Shown here piece after piece: positions 17,760 to 27,216 of a DNA stretch of 64,000 nt (position 1 is the stretch's first letter; every line of letters starts with the position of its first letter). The position numbers and the translations under genes were made by a program. The DNA comes from Thauera sp. K11 (GTDB lineage: Bacteria > Pseudomonadota > Gammaproteobacteria > Burkholderiales > Rhodocyclaceae): positions 3,348,001 through 3,412,000 of the forward strand of contig NZ_CP023439.1 of the NCBI RefSeq assembly GCF_002354895.1, given 5' to 3'. A model generated the notes under the pieces. It was not told the origin of the DNA. It saw nothing but the letters and a program-made list of their open reading frames with translations, and ran no database searches.

Positions 17760-20700
17760 TCACATGCTGCGCCGGTACTGCCCCCCCACCTTGTACAGCG
17801 CCTCGGTGATCTGCCCCAGCGAGCAGTAGCGCACCGCGTCGACCAGCACCTCGAACACGTTGGCGTTGTCGATGACGGCCTGCTGCAGCTTCGCCTGCCA
17901 CCTCGGCGACTCCTTGGCATTGCGGGCGTGGAAATCCTTGAGGCGCTGCAACTGTCCCTGCTTTTCCTCTTCGGTCGAGCGTGCCAGCTCGATTTCCTGC
18001 TGCGCCTGCCCCTTCGGATTGAGGAAGGTGTTCACGCCGATGATGGGATACGAGCCGTCGTGCTTCTTGTGCTCGTAGTACAGCGACTCTTCCTGGATCT
18101 TGCCGCGCTGGTAGCCGGTCTCCATGGCGCCGAGCACGCCGCCGCGGCTGGCGATGGCTTCGAACTCCTTGAGCACGGCTTCTTCGACGAGGTCGGTGAG
18201 TTCCTCGATGACGAAGGCGCCCTGGTTGGGGTTCTCGTTCTTGGCCAGGCCCCATTCGCGGTTGATGATGAGCTGGATCGCCATCGCGCGCCGCACGCTC
18301 TCTTCGGTCGGCGTGGTGATGGCCTCGTCGTAGGCGTTGGTGTGCAGGCTGTTGCAGTTGTCGTAGATGGCGATCAGCGCCTGCAGCGTGGTGCGGATGT
18401 CGTTGAAGTCCATCTCCTGCGCGTGCAGGCTGCGGCCGGAGGTCTGCACGTGGTACTTCAGCTTCTGGCTGCGCTCGTTGGCGCCGTACTTGTTCTTCAT
18501 CGCCACCGCCCAGATGCGGCGGGCGACGCGGCCGATCACCGTGTATTCCGGGTCCATGCCATTGCTGAAGAAGAAGCTGAGGTTGGGCGCGAAGTCGTCG
18601 ATGTGCATGCCGCGCGCGAGGTAGCTCTCGACGTAGGTGAAACCGTTGGCGAGCGTGAAGGCGAGCTGGCTGATGGGATTCGCGCCGGCTTCGGCGATGT
18701 GGTAGCCGGAGATCGACACCGAGTAGAAGTTCTGCACCTTGTGGTGCACGAAATACTCCTGGATGTCGCCCATCATCTTCAGCGCGAATTCGGTGCTGAA
18801 GATGCAGGTGTTCTGGCCCTGGTCTTCCTTGAGGATGTCGGCCTGCACCGTGCCGCGCACCGAGGACAGCGTCCATGCCCGGATCTTGGCGTATTCGTCC
18901 TCGGTCGGCTCGCGGCCGTTGTCGGCCGTGAACTTGGCGAGTTGCTGCTCGAGCGCGGTGTTGAAGAAGAAAGCCAGGATGATGGGCGCCGGGCCGTTGA
19001 TCGTCATCGACACCGAGGTGGTCGGGCAGCACAGGTCGAAGCCGTCGTACAGCACCTTCATGTCGTCCAGCGTGGCGATGCTGACGCCGGAGTTGCCGAT
19101 CTTGCCGTAGATGTCCGGGCGCAGGTCGGGGTCGCAGCCGTACAGGGTGACCGAATCGAAGGCGGTGCTGAGGCGATGCGCCGGCATGCCTTCGGAGACC
19201 TTCTTGAAGCGGCGGTTGGTGCGGAAGGCGTCGCCTTCGCCGGCGAACATCCGCGTCGGGTCCTCGCCCTCGCGCTTGAAGGCGAACACGCCGGCGGTGT
19301 AGGGGAAGGAGCCGGGGACGTTCTCCTTCATCAGGAATTTCAGCGTCTCGCCGTCGTCCTCGAAGTCCGGCAGCGCCACCTTGCGGATCTTGCTGCCGGA
19401 CAGCGAGGTGTGGGTGAGCTGGGTGCGGATCTCCTTGTCGCGGATCTTCACCACGTATTCGTCGGCGGCGTACAGCGCCTTGGTGGTGGGCCACTGTTCC
19501 AGCAGCTTCTTCGCCGCCGGGGTGAGTTCGCCGTCCTTCCAGTCGATCAGTTCGCCGAACGAACCTGCCTCCTTGCCGCACTGCTCGAACAGCGCCCTGG
19601 CGATCCTCAGCGACTGGCGCTCGCGCGCCACGCGGGCCTGGCTGGAGATGTGCCCGTGGTAATTGCGCACCGTGTCGGCGATCTCCGCCAGGTAGCGGAT
19701 GCGCTCGGCCGGCACGATGGCACGGCCTTCGGACGATGCCTTGACCGTCACCGCCGGCAGCCTGCTCTTGCCCGCCTTCAGGCCCTTGCCCGCCAGCGCC
19801 GGCAGCATCGCCTGGTACAGCGCGGTGACGCCGTCGTCGTTGAAGCGCGCCGCCATGGTGCCGAACACCGGCATGTCGTCGGCCGGCAGGTTGAACAGCT
19901 CTCGGTTGCGCTGGTACTGCTTGCGCACGTCGCGCAGCGCGTCCTGCGCGCCCTTGCGGTCGAACTTGTTGATCGCGACGAAATCGGCGAAATCCAGCAT
20001 GTCGATCTTCTCGAGCTGGCTCGCGGCGCCGAACTCGGGCGTCATCACGTACAGCGACAGGTCGACGAAGGGCACGATCGCGGCATTGCCCTGGCCGATG
20101 CCCGAGGTCTCGACGATGACGAGATCGAAGCCGGCCAGCTTGCACGCGGCGATGACTTCCGGCAGCGCGGCGGAGATTTCGGAGCCGGTGTCGCGGGTGG
20201 CGAGCGAGCGCATGTAGATGCCTTCGTGCTCGATCGCGTTCATGCGGATGCGGTCGCCCAGCAGCGCGCCGCCAGTGCGCTTGCGCGAGGGGTCGATGGA
20301 GACGATGGCGAGCTTGAGCTTGTCGCCCTGGTCGAGGCGGAAGCGGCGCACCAGTTCGTCGGTCAGCGAGGACTTGCCCGCGCCGCCGGTGCCGGTGATG
20401 CCCAGCGTCGGCACCCTGGTCCTGGCCGCGGCCTCTTTCAGCGCCTGCTTGACGTCGTCGCCGTAGCCGCCGTTTTCCAGCGCGGTGATGATCTTCGCCA
20501 GCGCGCGGCGGTCGCCCCTGGCGAGCGCCTTCAGCACCTCGTCGGCCTTTTGCGGCGCCGCGGCGGTGAGATCGGCGTCGGCGTGCTCGACCACGCTGTT
20601 GATCATGCCCTGCAGGCCCATCCTGGCGCCGTCCTCGGGCGAGAAGATGTGGGTGACGCCGTAGCCGTGCAGTTCCTTGATCTCGGCCGGCACGATCACG

Positions 20701-21026
20701 CCGCCGCCGCCGCCGAACACCTTGATGTTCTCGCCGCCGTTGGCCTTGAGCAGGTCGACCATGTACTTGAAGAACTCGACGTGGCCGCCCTGGTAGCTGG
20801 TGATGGCGATGCCCTGCACGTCTTCTTGCAGCGCCGCATTGACGATCTCGCCGACCGAGCGGTTGTGGCCGAGGTGGATCACCTCGGCGCCGGTCGACTG
20901 CAGGATGCGGCGCATGATGTTGATCGAGGCATCGTGCCCGTCGAACAGCGCCGCCGCGGTGACGAAGCGCACCTTGTTCTTCGGCTTGTAGGGCGCCAGC
21001 TTGTGCGCCACGCTCAGGTCGGTCAT
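17760..21026 (-). CDS. icmF: Fused isobutyryl-CoA mutase IcmF
   Basis: 1088 residues, the size of characterised IcmF. Domain order: B12-binding (residues ~15-150, with FDGHDAS providing the lower-ligand His), a MeaB-like G-protein chaperone (~205-420, Walker [10 protein letters not shown]), then the mutase TIM barrel (~550-1088). The substrate region reads [23 protein letters not shown], the IcmF form, unlike the TMY...[10 protein letters not shown] form of methylmalonyl-CoA mutase. It interconverts isobutyryl- and n-butyryl-CoA with adenosylcobalamin; relatives also act on pivalyl/isovaleryl-CoA. The start has GGAGGAGCACGAC upstream. An AraC regulator is divergent. It complements the separate mcm/meaB genes at 31-34 kb. 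Confidence 0.93.
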   Translation of the reverse strand: MTDLSVAHKLAPYKPKNKVRFVTAAALFDGHDASINIMRRILQSTGAEVIHLGHNRSVGEIVNAALQEDVQGIAITSYQGGHVEFFKYMVDLLKANGGENIKVFGGGGGVIVPAEIKELHGYGVTHIFSPEDGARMGLQGMINSVVEHADADLTAAAPQKADEVLKALARGDRRALAKIITALENGGYGDDVKQALKEAAARTRVPTLGITGTGGAGKSSLTDELVRRFRLDQGDKLKLAIVSIDPSRKRTGGALLGDRIRMNAIEHEGIYMRSLATRDTGSEISAALPEVIAACKLAGFDLVIVETSGIGQGNAAIVPFVDLSLYVMTPEFGAASQLEKIDMLDFADFVAINKFDRKGAQDALRDVRKQYQRNRELFNLPADDMPVFGTMAARFNDDGVTALYQAMLPALAGKGLKAGKSRLPAVTVKASSEGRAIVPAERIRYLAEIADTVRNYHGHISSQARVARERQSLRIARALFEQCGKEAGSFGELIDWKDGELTPAAKKLLEQWPTTKALYAADEYVVKIRDKEIRTQLTHTSLSGSKIRKVALPDFEDDGETLKFLMKENVPGSFPYTAGVFAFKREGEDPTRMFAGEGDAFRTNRRFKKVSEGMPAHRLSTAFDSVTLYGCDPDLRPDIYGKIGNSGVSIATLDDMKVLYDGFDLCCPTTSVSMTINGPAPIILAFFFNTALEQQLAKFTADNGREPTEDEYAKIRAWTLSSVRGTVQADILKEDQGQNTCIFSTEFALKMMGDIQEYFVHHKVQNFYSVSISGYHIAEAGANPISQLAFTLANGFTYVESYLARGMHIDDFAPNLSFFFSNGMDPEYTVIGRVARRIWAVAMKNKYGANERSQKLKYHVQTSGRSLHAQEMDFNDIRTTLQALIAIYDNCNSLHTNAYDEAITTPTEESVRRAMAIQLIINREWGLAKNENPNQGAFVIEELTDLVEEAVLKEFEAIASRGGVLGAMETGYQRGKIQEESLYYEHKKHDGSYPIIGVNTFLNPKGQAQQEIELARSTEEEKQGQLQRLKDFHARNAKESPRWQAKLQQAVIDNANVFEVLVDAVRYCSLGQITEALYKVGGQYRRSM

Positions 21027-21167
21027 GTCGTGCTCCTCCGCCGGATGAATGTTGTCTTCGAATGGTAGAAGTCGGGCGCCTGCATTGCCATTGCCGCAGC
21101 GGACGACGATCGTGCAGAATCCGCCAGAATCGCCGGCCGCTTTTTCGAGGTCCGTCCCACCGCCGCC

Positions 21168-22250
21168 ATGCCCTACCCCGCGCCCGCCGCCGCCACTGCA
21201 TCCCCCCGCGCCTATCGCAGCCGCGCCACGGTGGCGATGGGTTTCGTGACCGGCATGCTGTCAGGCATGCGCCGGCAGGGCCGCGATCCCGCGCCCATCC
21301 TCGCCGCCAGCGGCATCGACCTTGCAGACGCTGCCAGCCGCATCCCGGTCGATCGCTACGCGGCGCTGTACAACCGGGTGATCGCCGAACTCGATGACGA
21401 GGGTTTCGGCCTCTTCAGCCGCAGCATGCCGCCGGGCTGCTTCGAATTCCTGTGCCGCGGCATGCTGGGCGCCCCGACGCTGGCCGAGGCGCTGGCGCGC
21501 GCGGCGCGCTTCATGCGCATCGTGCTGCCGGACCTCGAGGTCCGCATCCGGCGCGAGGACGGACGGGCCGAGCTGCGGATCGCCGAGACGCGGCCGCTCG
21601 CGGCGGAGCCGGACGATCCCGCGCGGGTCTTCGCCTTCGAATGGCTGCTGCGCCTGCTGCACGGCCTGGCGTGCTGGTTCGCGGGCCGCGGGCTGGCGCT
21701 GGACGCGGTGAGCTTTCCCTACGCCCGGCCGCCGCATGCCGACGACTACGCGCTGGTCTACACCGAGCACTCCCGCTTCGGGGCCGGGTCGCTGTGCGCC
21801 GGCTTCCAGGCCAATCTGCTCGACCTGCCGCTCCGCCGCGACGAGACGGCGCTCGCCGAATTCCTCGACGGCGCGCCGGGCAAGATCTCCATGCTGTACC
21901 GCCGCGACCGCGAGATGGTCTTCCGCGTGCGCGACCTGCTGCGCGACGCCCTGCCCGCCAACCTGCCGCTGGAAGAAGTCGCCGCCCGCCTGCACGTCTC
22001 GCCGCGCACCCTGCACCGGCGCCTGGAGGAAGAAGGCGCCGGCTTTCGCACGATCAAGGACGCCATCCGGCGCGACATCGCACTGGCGCGCCTGACCAAG
22101 ACGCAGCAGCCCATCGCGCAACTGGCCGCCGACCTCGGCTATGCGGACACTTCGGCCTTCTACCGCGCCTTCGTCGCCTGGTGCGGCGTGTCGCCGGAGC
22201 AGTTCCGCCGCCGGCTCGCCGGGCGCGGGAAAGGAAGCGCCGCGGGCTGA
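21168..22250 (+). CDS. AraC-family regulator (OruR/ArgR-like architecture)
   Basis: 360 residues. The N-terminal ~200 residues fit the arabinose-binding-like domain found in OruR-type regulators ([40 protein letters not shown]). The C-terminal ~100 residues hold the two AraC helix-turn-helix motifs ([20 protein letters not shown] and [20 protein letters not shown]). It lies divergent from icmF with 141 bases between starts, so control of icmF is the simplest inference; the effector would be an acyl-CoA or acid. The start is not backed by a strong ribosome site, and the Met at codon 24 (AMGFVTG) is a real alternative. Confidence 0.85.
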   Translation: MPYPAPAAATASPRAYRSRATVAMGFVTGMLSGMRRQGRDPAPILAASGIDLADAASRIPVDRYAALYNRVIAELDDEGFGLFSRSMPPGCFEFLCRGMLGAPTLAEALARAARFMRIVLPDLEVRIRREDGRAELRIAETRPLAAEPDDPARVFAFEWLLRLLHGLACWFAGRGLALDAVSFPYARPPHADDYALVYTEHSRFGAGSLCAGFQANLLDLPLRRDETALAEFLDGAPGKISMLYRRDREMVFRVRDLLRDALPANLPLEEVAARLHVSPRTLHRRLEEEGAGFRTIKDAIRRDIALARLTKTQQPIAQLAADLGYADTSAFYRAFVAWCGVSPEQFRRRLAGRGKGSAAG

Positions 22251-22365
22251 GGCGGACATGCACCGGCCACGCAGCCGAACGCGTCGATTCGCACGCACGC
22301 GGAAACGGAAGTTGTGCAAACATCGTCCCCATAACGACGACTCATGATCCGGAGACACCTCGCCC

Positions 22366-24408
22366 ATGGCGAAGCCCGCCGATGCCATGCCTGAAGGCCC
22401 GCCCTTCACGCCGGAGCAACTGCGCCGGCACGATCTGCTGCTGGCCGGGTTCGACCTGCTCGACCAGGCGATCGCGGTGTTCGACACCGCGCCCAGGCTC
22501 GTCACCTGGAACAAGGCCATGGTGCGCCTGCTCGACTTTCCCGAGGAGCTGGTCAGGGTCGGCACGCCCTTCGAAGCCTTCGTGCGCTTCAACGCCGAGC
22601 GCGGCGAGTACGGCGAGGGCGACGTCGAGCGCCTGGTCGCCGAGCGCGTCGCCGCGGCGCGCGCCTTCCAGCCCCACTACGTGGAGCGGGCCCGGCCCAA
22701 CGGCACGGTGCTGGCCGTGCGCGGCGTGCCGATTCCAAACCTGGGCTTCGTGTCGCTGTGGACCGACATCACCGAACAGCGCCGCTACGAGACGCTGATC
22801 CAGGGCCAGAACGCGCAGCTCGAAGCGCGGGTGCGCGAGCGCACCGCCGAACTCGAGGAGGCCAACAGCGAGATCGACCAGATCGCCGGCGCCCTGCGCC
22901 GCAGCGAACACCGCCTGCAGTTGATCATCGATTCGATCCCGGCGCTGATCGCCTACGTGGACAGCAACGAGATCTACCATTTCGCCAACCGCGGCTACGC
23001 CGAATGGTTCGGCTACCCGAAGGACGAGATCGTCGGCCGCGGCATCCGCGAAGTGCTCGGCGACGACGCCTATGTCCAGATCCGGCAGCACGTCGATCGC
23101 GCCCGCACCGGCGAGCGCGTGTGCTACGAGTACAGCCGCACCGGCAGCAACGGCCGCCTGCTCCATGCGCGCAGCGTGCTGGTGCCGGAGATGGGCGCCG
23201 ACGGCAGCACGGTGGTCGGCTTCTTCGTGATGACCACCGACATCACCGAGCAGAAGGCCAACCAGGCCGCGCTGGTGCAGGCGCAGAAGATGGAGGCGGT
23301 GGGCCAGCTCACCGGCGGCCTCGCGCACGACTTCAACAACCTGCTCACCATCATCATCGGCAACCTGTCGGCACTGCAGGACCGGCCCGAGGGCGCGGAC
23401 GTCGCGCAGTACGTCGGGCCCTCGCTGCAGGCCGCGCGCCGCGGCGCGGAACTGATCCGCCGGCTGCTGGGCTTCTCGCGCCGGCAGACGCTGGAACCGA
23501 CCGCGGTCGAGGTCGGTTCGCTGGTGCACAACATGACCCACCTGCTGGTGCGCACGCTCGGCGAGACGGTCCGCATGCGGCTGCGGCTGCCGGGCGAGCC
23601 GCTGCACGCGCTGGTCGATCCGCACCAGCTCGAGAACGCGATCCTCAACCTGGCGCTGAACGCGCGCGACGCCATGGCCGACGGCGGCGAGCTGACGATC
23701 GCGGTGACGCAGCGCTCGCTGGATGCGGCGCTGGCGCGGGCGGCGGAGGTGCCGCCGGGCGACTACGTGCAGATCGACGTCTCGGACACCGGCTGCGGCA
23801 TCGAGCCGGCGGTGCTGCCCCGGGTGATGGAGCCGTTCTTCACCACCAAGCCCTTCGGCGGCGGCAGCGGCCTGGGCCTGTCGATGGTCTATGGCTTCGT
23901 GCGCCAGTCGGGCGGCAACCTGCGCATTCTCAGCACGCCGGGCAAGGGGACCAACGTGCGCTTCGTGCTGCCGATGACCTCCGCGGCCCAGGCCACGACC
24001 CCGCGTGCCGAGCGGCCGGCCGGCAGCCCGCCGATGCGCGACGGCCCGGTTCTGCTGGTCGAGGACGAGCCGGAGGTGCGCAAGGTGATCCGCATGCAGC
24101 TCAACGCGCTCGGCCACCCCGTCATCGAGGCCGGCGACGGCATCGAGGCACTGACCCTGCTCGAGAACGTCGGCGACATCGCCATCCTCGTCAGCGACAC
24201 GGTGATGCCCGGCGGCATCGGCGGCCCCGAACTGGCGGCCCGCGCACGCGCGCTGCGGCCCGGCCTGCCGGTGCTGCTGATCACCGGCTACGCCAGCGAA
24301 AGCCTCACCGCCAGCGCCGGGACGGACATACCGGTGCTGCGCAAGCCCTTCGACCAGCCCGCCCTCGCCGGCGCACTCGCCGATCTCCTGGAAGCCAGCC
24401 CGACATGA
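22366..24408 (+). CDS. Hybrid sensor histidine kinase with two PAS domains and a receiver
   Basis: 680 residues, no membrane span, so probably a soluble sensor. PAS-like domain 1 at about 25-140, a coiled coil (LIQGQNAQLEARVRERTAEL), PAS domain 2 at about 185-300, the HisKA H-box GGLAHDFNNLL with His321, a HATPase domain (NLALNARDAM, DTGCGI, FTTKPFGGGSGLGL), and a C-terminal receiver with phospho-acceptor Asp611 in VSDTVMPG. The stop overlaps the start of the response regulator (ATGA). PAS ligands are unknown; cytoplasmic redox or metabolite sensing is possible. No target gene is evident; icmF and the AraC gene are nearest. Confidence 0.9.
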   Translation: MAKPADAMPEGPPFTPEQLRRHDLLLAGFDLLDQAIAVFDTAPRLVTWNKAMVRLLDFPEELVRVGTPFEAFVRFNAERGEYGEGDVERLVAERVAAARAFQPHYVERARPNGTVLAVRGVPIPNLGFVSLWTDITEQRRYETLIQGQNAQLEARVRERTAELEEANSEIDQIAGALRRSEHRLQLIIDSIPALIAYVDSNEIYHFANRGYAEWFGYPKDEIVGRGIREVLGDDAYVQIRQHVDRARTGERVCYEYSRTGSNGRLLHARSVLVPEMGADGSTVVGFFVMTTDITEQKANQAALVQAQKMEAVGQLTGGLAHDFNNLLTIIIGNLSALQDRPEGADVAQYVGPSLQAARRGAELIRRLLGFSRRQTLEPTAVEVGSLVHNMTHLLVRTLGETVRMRLRLPGEPLHALVDPHQLENAILNLALNARDAMADGGELTIAVTQRSLDAALARAAEVPPGDYVQIDVSDTGCGIEPAVLPRVMEPFFTTKPFGGGSGLGLSMVYGFVRQSGGNLRILSTPGKGTNVRFVLPMTSAAQATTPRAERPAGSPPMRDGPVLLVEDEPEVRKVIRMQLNALGHPVIEAGDGIEALTLLENVGDIAILVSDTVMPGGIGGPELAARARALRPGLPVLLITGYASESLTASAGTDIPVLRKPFDQPALAGALADLLEASPT

Positions 24409-25127
24409 CCCTGCCACGCCCCGACACGCCCGCCACGATCTTCGTGCTCGAGGACGAACCCGACATCGCGCGCCTGATCTGCGCCAGCCTTAGCGACTAT
24501 GGGTTCCGCTGCGAACACCTGAGCACCGGCCGCCAGTTGCTGTCGCGCGCGCGCCAGACGACGCCGGACCTGTGCATCATCGATCTCGGCCTGCCCGACA
24601 TGGACGGCATGCAGGTCGTGCGCGAACTGCAGGAGGGCAGTCCGTGCGCGGTGCTGATCCTGACCGGGCGCAACGACGTCACCGATCGCGTGCTGGGACT
24701 GGAGCTGGGCGCCGACGACTACATCGTCAAGCCTTTCGAGCCGCGCGAACTCGTCGCGCGCGTGCGCTCCATCCTGCGCCGCTACCACCGCGCCGCGGCG
24801 GCCGAGCCCGCCGAGCGCACGATCGCACGCTTTGCCGGCTGGACCTTCGACGGCGCCCGCCACTCGCTCACCGCACCGGACGGGCGGGAGATCGGGCTGT
24901 CGTCGTCCGAGGCCGGCCTGCTCGCCAGCCTGCTGCGGCGCCCGAACAAGATCCTGTCGCGCGAGCAGTTGCTCGGCGAACGCGACGTCGACCCTTTCGA
25001 CCGCAGCATCGACGTGCGCATCTCCCGCTTGCGCCGCAAGCTCGACGACGATCCGCAGAACCCGAAGCTGATCAAGACGGTGTATGGCGCGGGCTACCTG
25101 TTCTCGGCGCAGGTGGGGTGGGAGTGA
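24405..25127 (+). CDS. OmpR/PhoB-family response regulator
   Basis: 240 residues: receiver (1-125) with acidic pocket EDE at 16-18, phospho-acceptor Asp60 in IIDLGLPDMDG, and the conserved Lys in IVKPFEPREL, followed by a winged-helix DNA-binding domain ending in LIKTVYGAGYLFSAQV. It overlaps the kinase gene by four bases and is certainly its partner. It would bind DNA after phosphorylation. The repeat island downstream contains no gene, so its regulon lies elsewhere. Confidence 0.92.
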   Translation: MTLPRPDTPATIFVLEDEPDIARLICASLSDYGFRCEHLSTGRQLLSRARQTTPDLCIIDLGLPDMDGMQVVRELQEGSPCAVLILTGRNDVTDRVLGLELGADDYIVKPFEPRELVARVRSILRRYHRAAAAEPAERTIARFAGWTFDGARHSLTAPDGREIGLSSSEAGLLASLLRRPNKILSREQLLGERDVDPFDRSIDVRISRLRRKLDDDPQNPKLIKTVYGAGYLFSAQVGWE

Positions 25128-25195
25128 CGCCGGGGCCGCCTGCGCATGATTGACTGCGGAGGGTATTGCTGATGGCAGATGGTCCGCGGTCCCCT

Positions 25196-25291
25196 GTCGG
25201 GAGCGCGTGGCATTTGCTCCGCCGGCTGCGGAACTCGCCCTTCGGGCTCGGACAGTCCTCGCCGGCTCCACAAACGCCGCGCACTCCCGAC
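25196..25291. repeat. Hairpin element, copy B
   Basis: Same core as copy A (GGCTGCGGAACTCGCCC...GGACAGTCCTCGCC) but shortened in the middle. The outer arms 25196-25214 and 25271-25291 are complementary over about 19 bases with two mismatches and a small bulge (both contain GTCGGGAG or its complement), and differ in sequence from the arms of copies A and C. Confidence 0.7.
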
Positions 25292-25515
25292 AACGCCGGT
25301 GCGGTCCGATGCCCATGGTTCGTCACCCATCGACGACATCGGGCATGCGACGCGGTAGTTGCCGGCCGTAAGCGAGGGCGGTCCCCGCCGGCTCCGCAAA
25401 CCCACGCATTCCCGACAGCGCCGGTGCGGCCCGATGTCCATCGTCCATCACCATCGAAGACATCCGACACGCAACGCGGTAGTTGCCGGCCGGGGCGGTG
25501 TTCGTGGCGCCGGCG
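25264..25515. repeat. Tandem duplication of about 125 bp
   Basis: Two direct copies of about 124-126 bases, beginning with GGCTCC at 25264 and 25390, and both containing CGCGGTAGTTGCCGGCCG (25351 and 25475). Divergence is moderate (roughly four-fifths identical by eye). The unit joins the right half of copy B to the left arm of copy C. Confidence 0.75.
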
Positions 25516-25590
25516 AGGACTGTCCGAGCACCGAGCGCAGCGAGGGCGAGTTCCGCAGCCGGCAGAACGAACACCGCCCCGGCCGGCAAC
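25482..25590. repeat. Hairpin element, copy C (inverted orientation, 24-bp outer stem)
   Basis: Ends 25482-25505 and 25567-25590 are perfect 24-base reverse complements. The enclosed core is the copy-A core in reverse orientation, nearly identical, including the CTCGCTGCGCTCGG middle. The outer stem sequence is unrelated to those of copies A and B, so the pairing, not the sequence, is conserved. Confidence 0.8.
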
Positions 25591-25669
25591 GGCCCTCCGC
25601 CTCCCCGTACGTACCCGCGCATGCGCCACCCGCACTCGCACCTGCACCCAATAAGAAACCATCCGCCGC

Positions 25670-25682
25670 TATAATTATGAAT
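25670..25682 (+). promoter_or_regulatory. AT-rich -10/operator patch before the VOC gene
   Basis: A perfect TATAAT (25670-25675) lies about 40 bases before the VOC start codon. It overlaps ATAATTATGAAT (25671-25682), a 12-mer found again at 34467-34478 in the mcm-gntR intergenic region. No good -35 is present at the expected distance, so an activator or a shared regulator is plausible. Confidence 0.55.
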
Positions 25683-25713
25683 TCTTAATCCACTTCCCAT
25701 CCGGAGACCCACC

Positions 25714-26193
25714 ATGTCCCAGCGCCCGTTCAAGATCCTCGGCATACAGCAGATCGCCATCGGCGGACCGAGCAAGGAGAAGCTCAAGACCCTGTGGGTG
25801 GACATGCTGGGGCTGGAAGTCACCGGCAACTTCGTGTCCGAACGCGAGAACGTGGACGAGGACATCTGCGCGATGGGCGCCGGGCCGTTCAAGGTCGAGG
25901 TCGACCTGATGCAGCCGCTGGACCCGGAGAAGAAGCCGGCGGTGCACGCAACGCCGCTGAACCACGTCGGCCTGTGGGTCGATGACCTGCCCGTGGCGGT
26001 CGAGTGGCTGTCGGCGAACGGTGTGCGCTTCGCGCCGGGCGGCATCCGCCGCGGGGCCGCCGGCTTCGACATCACCTTCCTGCACCCGAAGGGCAGCGAG
26101 GAGTTCCCGATCGGCGGCGAGGGCGTGCTGATCGAACTGGTGCAGGCGCCGAAGGAAGTGGTCGACGCCTTCGCCCGCCTCGCCGCGGGCTGA
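25714..26193 (+). CDS. VOC-superfamily protein, candidate methylmalonyl-CoA epimerase
   Basis: 159 residues with two beta-alpha-beta-beta-beta modules of the glyoxalase/epimerase superfamily. Metal-ligand candidates: Gln in GIQQIAIG (where epimerases have His), His in [11 protein letters not shown] (~residue 89) and Glu in [10 protein letters not shown] (~142). The C-terminal [18 protein letters not shown] resembles methylmalonyl-CoA epimerase more than lactoylglutathione lyase. The gene follows a promoter patch sharing a 12-mer with the mcm-gntR region and precedes the pcc genes, which favours the epimerase role; the His-to-Gln change leaves doubt. Annotated neutrally it is a VOC protein. 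Start supported by CCGGAGACCCACC. Confidence 0.75.
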   Translation: MSQRPFKILGIQQIAIGGPSKEKLKTLWVDMLGLEVTGNFVSERENVDEDICAMGAGPFKVEVDLMQPLDPEKKPAVHATPLNHVGLWVDDLPVAVEWLSANGVRFAPGGIRRGAAGFDITFLHPKGSEEFPIGGEGVLIELVQAPKEVVDAFARLAAG

Positions 26194-26214
26194 CGGGGGA
26201 CTGCGGCGGGGCGG

Positions 26215-27081
26215 CTACGGCGCGGCGGTGCTGAACGTGTCGCAGGCGCGCAGCGTCCCCTGCGTGAGGCCCTCGCGGAACCAGCGCGCGCGCTGCGCCG
26301 AGGAGCCGTGGGTGAAGCTGTCGGGCACCGCGTAGCCGCGCGCCTGCTTTTGCAGGCGGTCGTCGCCGGTGGCCGACGCTGCCGCGAGCCCTTCTTCGAT
26401 GTCTCCCGCTTCGAGCACCTTGCGCGAGCGGTCCGCGTGGTTCGCCCACACGCCGGCCAGGCAGTCCGCCTGCAGTTCCAGCCGCACCGACAGGCGGTTG
26501 GCCTCGCGTTCGGACACGCGCTGGCGCGCCTGCTGCACCTTGGCCGAGATGCCGAGCAGGTTCTGCACGTGGTGCCCGACTTCGTGGGCGATCACGTAAG
26601 CCTGCGCGAAATCGCCGGGCGCGCCGAAGCGGGTCCTCAGTTCGTCGAAGAAGGACAGGTCCAGATAGAGCTTGCTGTCCGCCGGGCAATAGAAGGGGCC
26701 CATCGCCGCCTGCCCCACGCCGCAGGCGCTCTGCGTCGCGCCGGTGTAGAGGACGAGGCGCGGTTCCTGGTATTGGCGGCCCGCGCCGCGGAAGATCGCG
26801 CCCCACGTGTCTTCCGTATCGGCCAGCACCATGGATGCGAAGCGGGCCACTTCATCCTCCGCGCGCGGCCGCGGCGATGCCGGCAGGTTCTGCGCCGCCG
26901 GCGGCTGCACCACGCTGGCGGTGTCCAGCACCACGCTGGGGTCGACGCCGAAATACCACGCCACCAGCGCCAGCACGATGGTGCCGATGCCGAGCTTGCC
27001 GCGGCCGCCGATGTTCATGCCGCCGCCCGTGCCGCGGCGATCCTCGACGTTGTCGCTTTCCCTGCCGTTTTCGAAGCGCAT
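26215..27081 (-). CDS. YpfJ-type neutral zinc metallopeptidase
   Basis: 288 residues. The N-terminus is polar (MRFENGRESDNVEDRR), followed by a Gly-rich stretch and one membrane helix (IGTIVLALVAWYFG). The remainder is a periplasmic domain with the zinc-binding HEVGHH motif in YVIAHEVGHHVQNLLG and ELQADCLAGVWANH supplying the third ligand. This is the architecture of the putative neutral zinc metallopeptidase family (YpfJ), whose substrates are unknown. The start at 27081 has AGGGAGGCGGC upstream; the longer frame lacks support. It is convergent with the VOC gene and separated from pccA by a hairpin. Confidence 0.88.
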   Translation of the reverse strand: MRFENGRESDNVEDRRGTGGGMNIGGRGKLGIGTIVLALVAWYFGVDPSVVLDTASVVQPPAAQNLPASPRPRAEDEVARFASMVLADTEDTWGAIFRGAGRQYQEPRLVLYTGATQSACGVGQAAMGPFYCPADSKLYLDLSFFDELRTRFGAPGDFAQAYVIAHEVGHHVQNLLGISAKVQQARQRVSEREANRLSVRLELQADCLAGVWANHADRSRKVLEAGDIEEGLAAASATGDDRLQKQARGYAVPDSFTHGSSAQRARWFREGLTQGTLRACDTFSTAAP

Positions 27082-27138
27082 GCCGCCTCCCTGTCGATGG
27101 CGCCGAAATCCCCGCGCATTATGGACCGCCAGAAGCAC

Positions 27139-27164
27139 GAAAGCCCATCCTGAGACGGGCTTTC
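27139..27164 (-). terminator. Hairpin downstream of pccA
   Basis: Perfect 8-base arms GAAAGCCC (27139-27146) and GGGCTTTC (27157-27164) with a 10-base loop, 52 bases past the pccA stop. The minus-strand trailing sequence GTGCTTCT is only weakly T-rich, so termination is likely but not strong. Confidence 0.55.
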
Positions 27165-27216
27165 GCTCTGCTGCGGACGCCGGAGGCGGCAGGCCGCCGG
27201 CGAACCGGGACGCGGC

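Larger units (their letters stand above)
25128..25713. other. Repeat island between the response regulator and the VOC gene
   Basis: About 585 bases without a credible gene. It holds two hairpin elements of the family seen at 5.4 kb, a ~125-bp tandem duplication linking them, and at the right end an AT-rich promoter-like patch. Open frames crossing it translate to peptides such as GEDCPSPKGEFRS that come from the repeat itself. Confidence 0.75.

Noticed and set aside
25072-25662. Several open frames across the repeat island
   Set aside because: All frames are open because of GC-rich repeats; peptides repeat the hairpin-element translation and start without ribosome sites.
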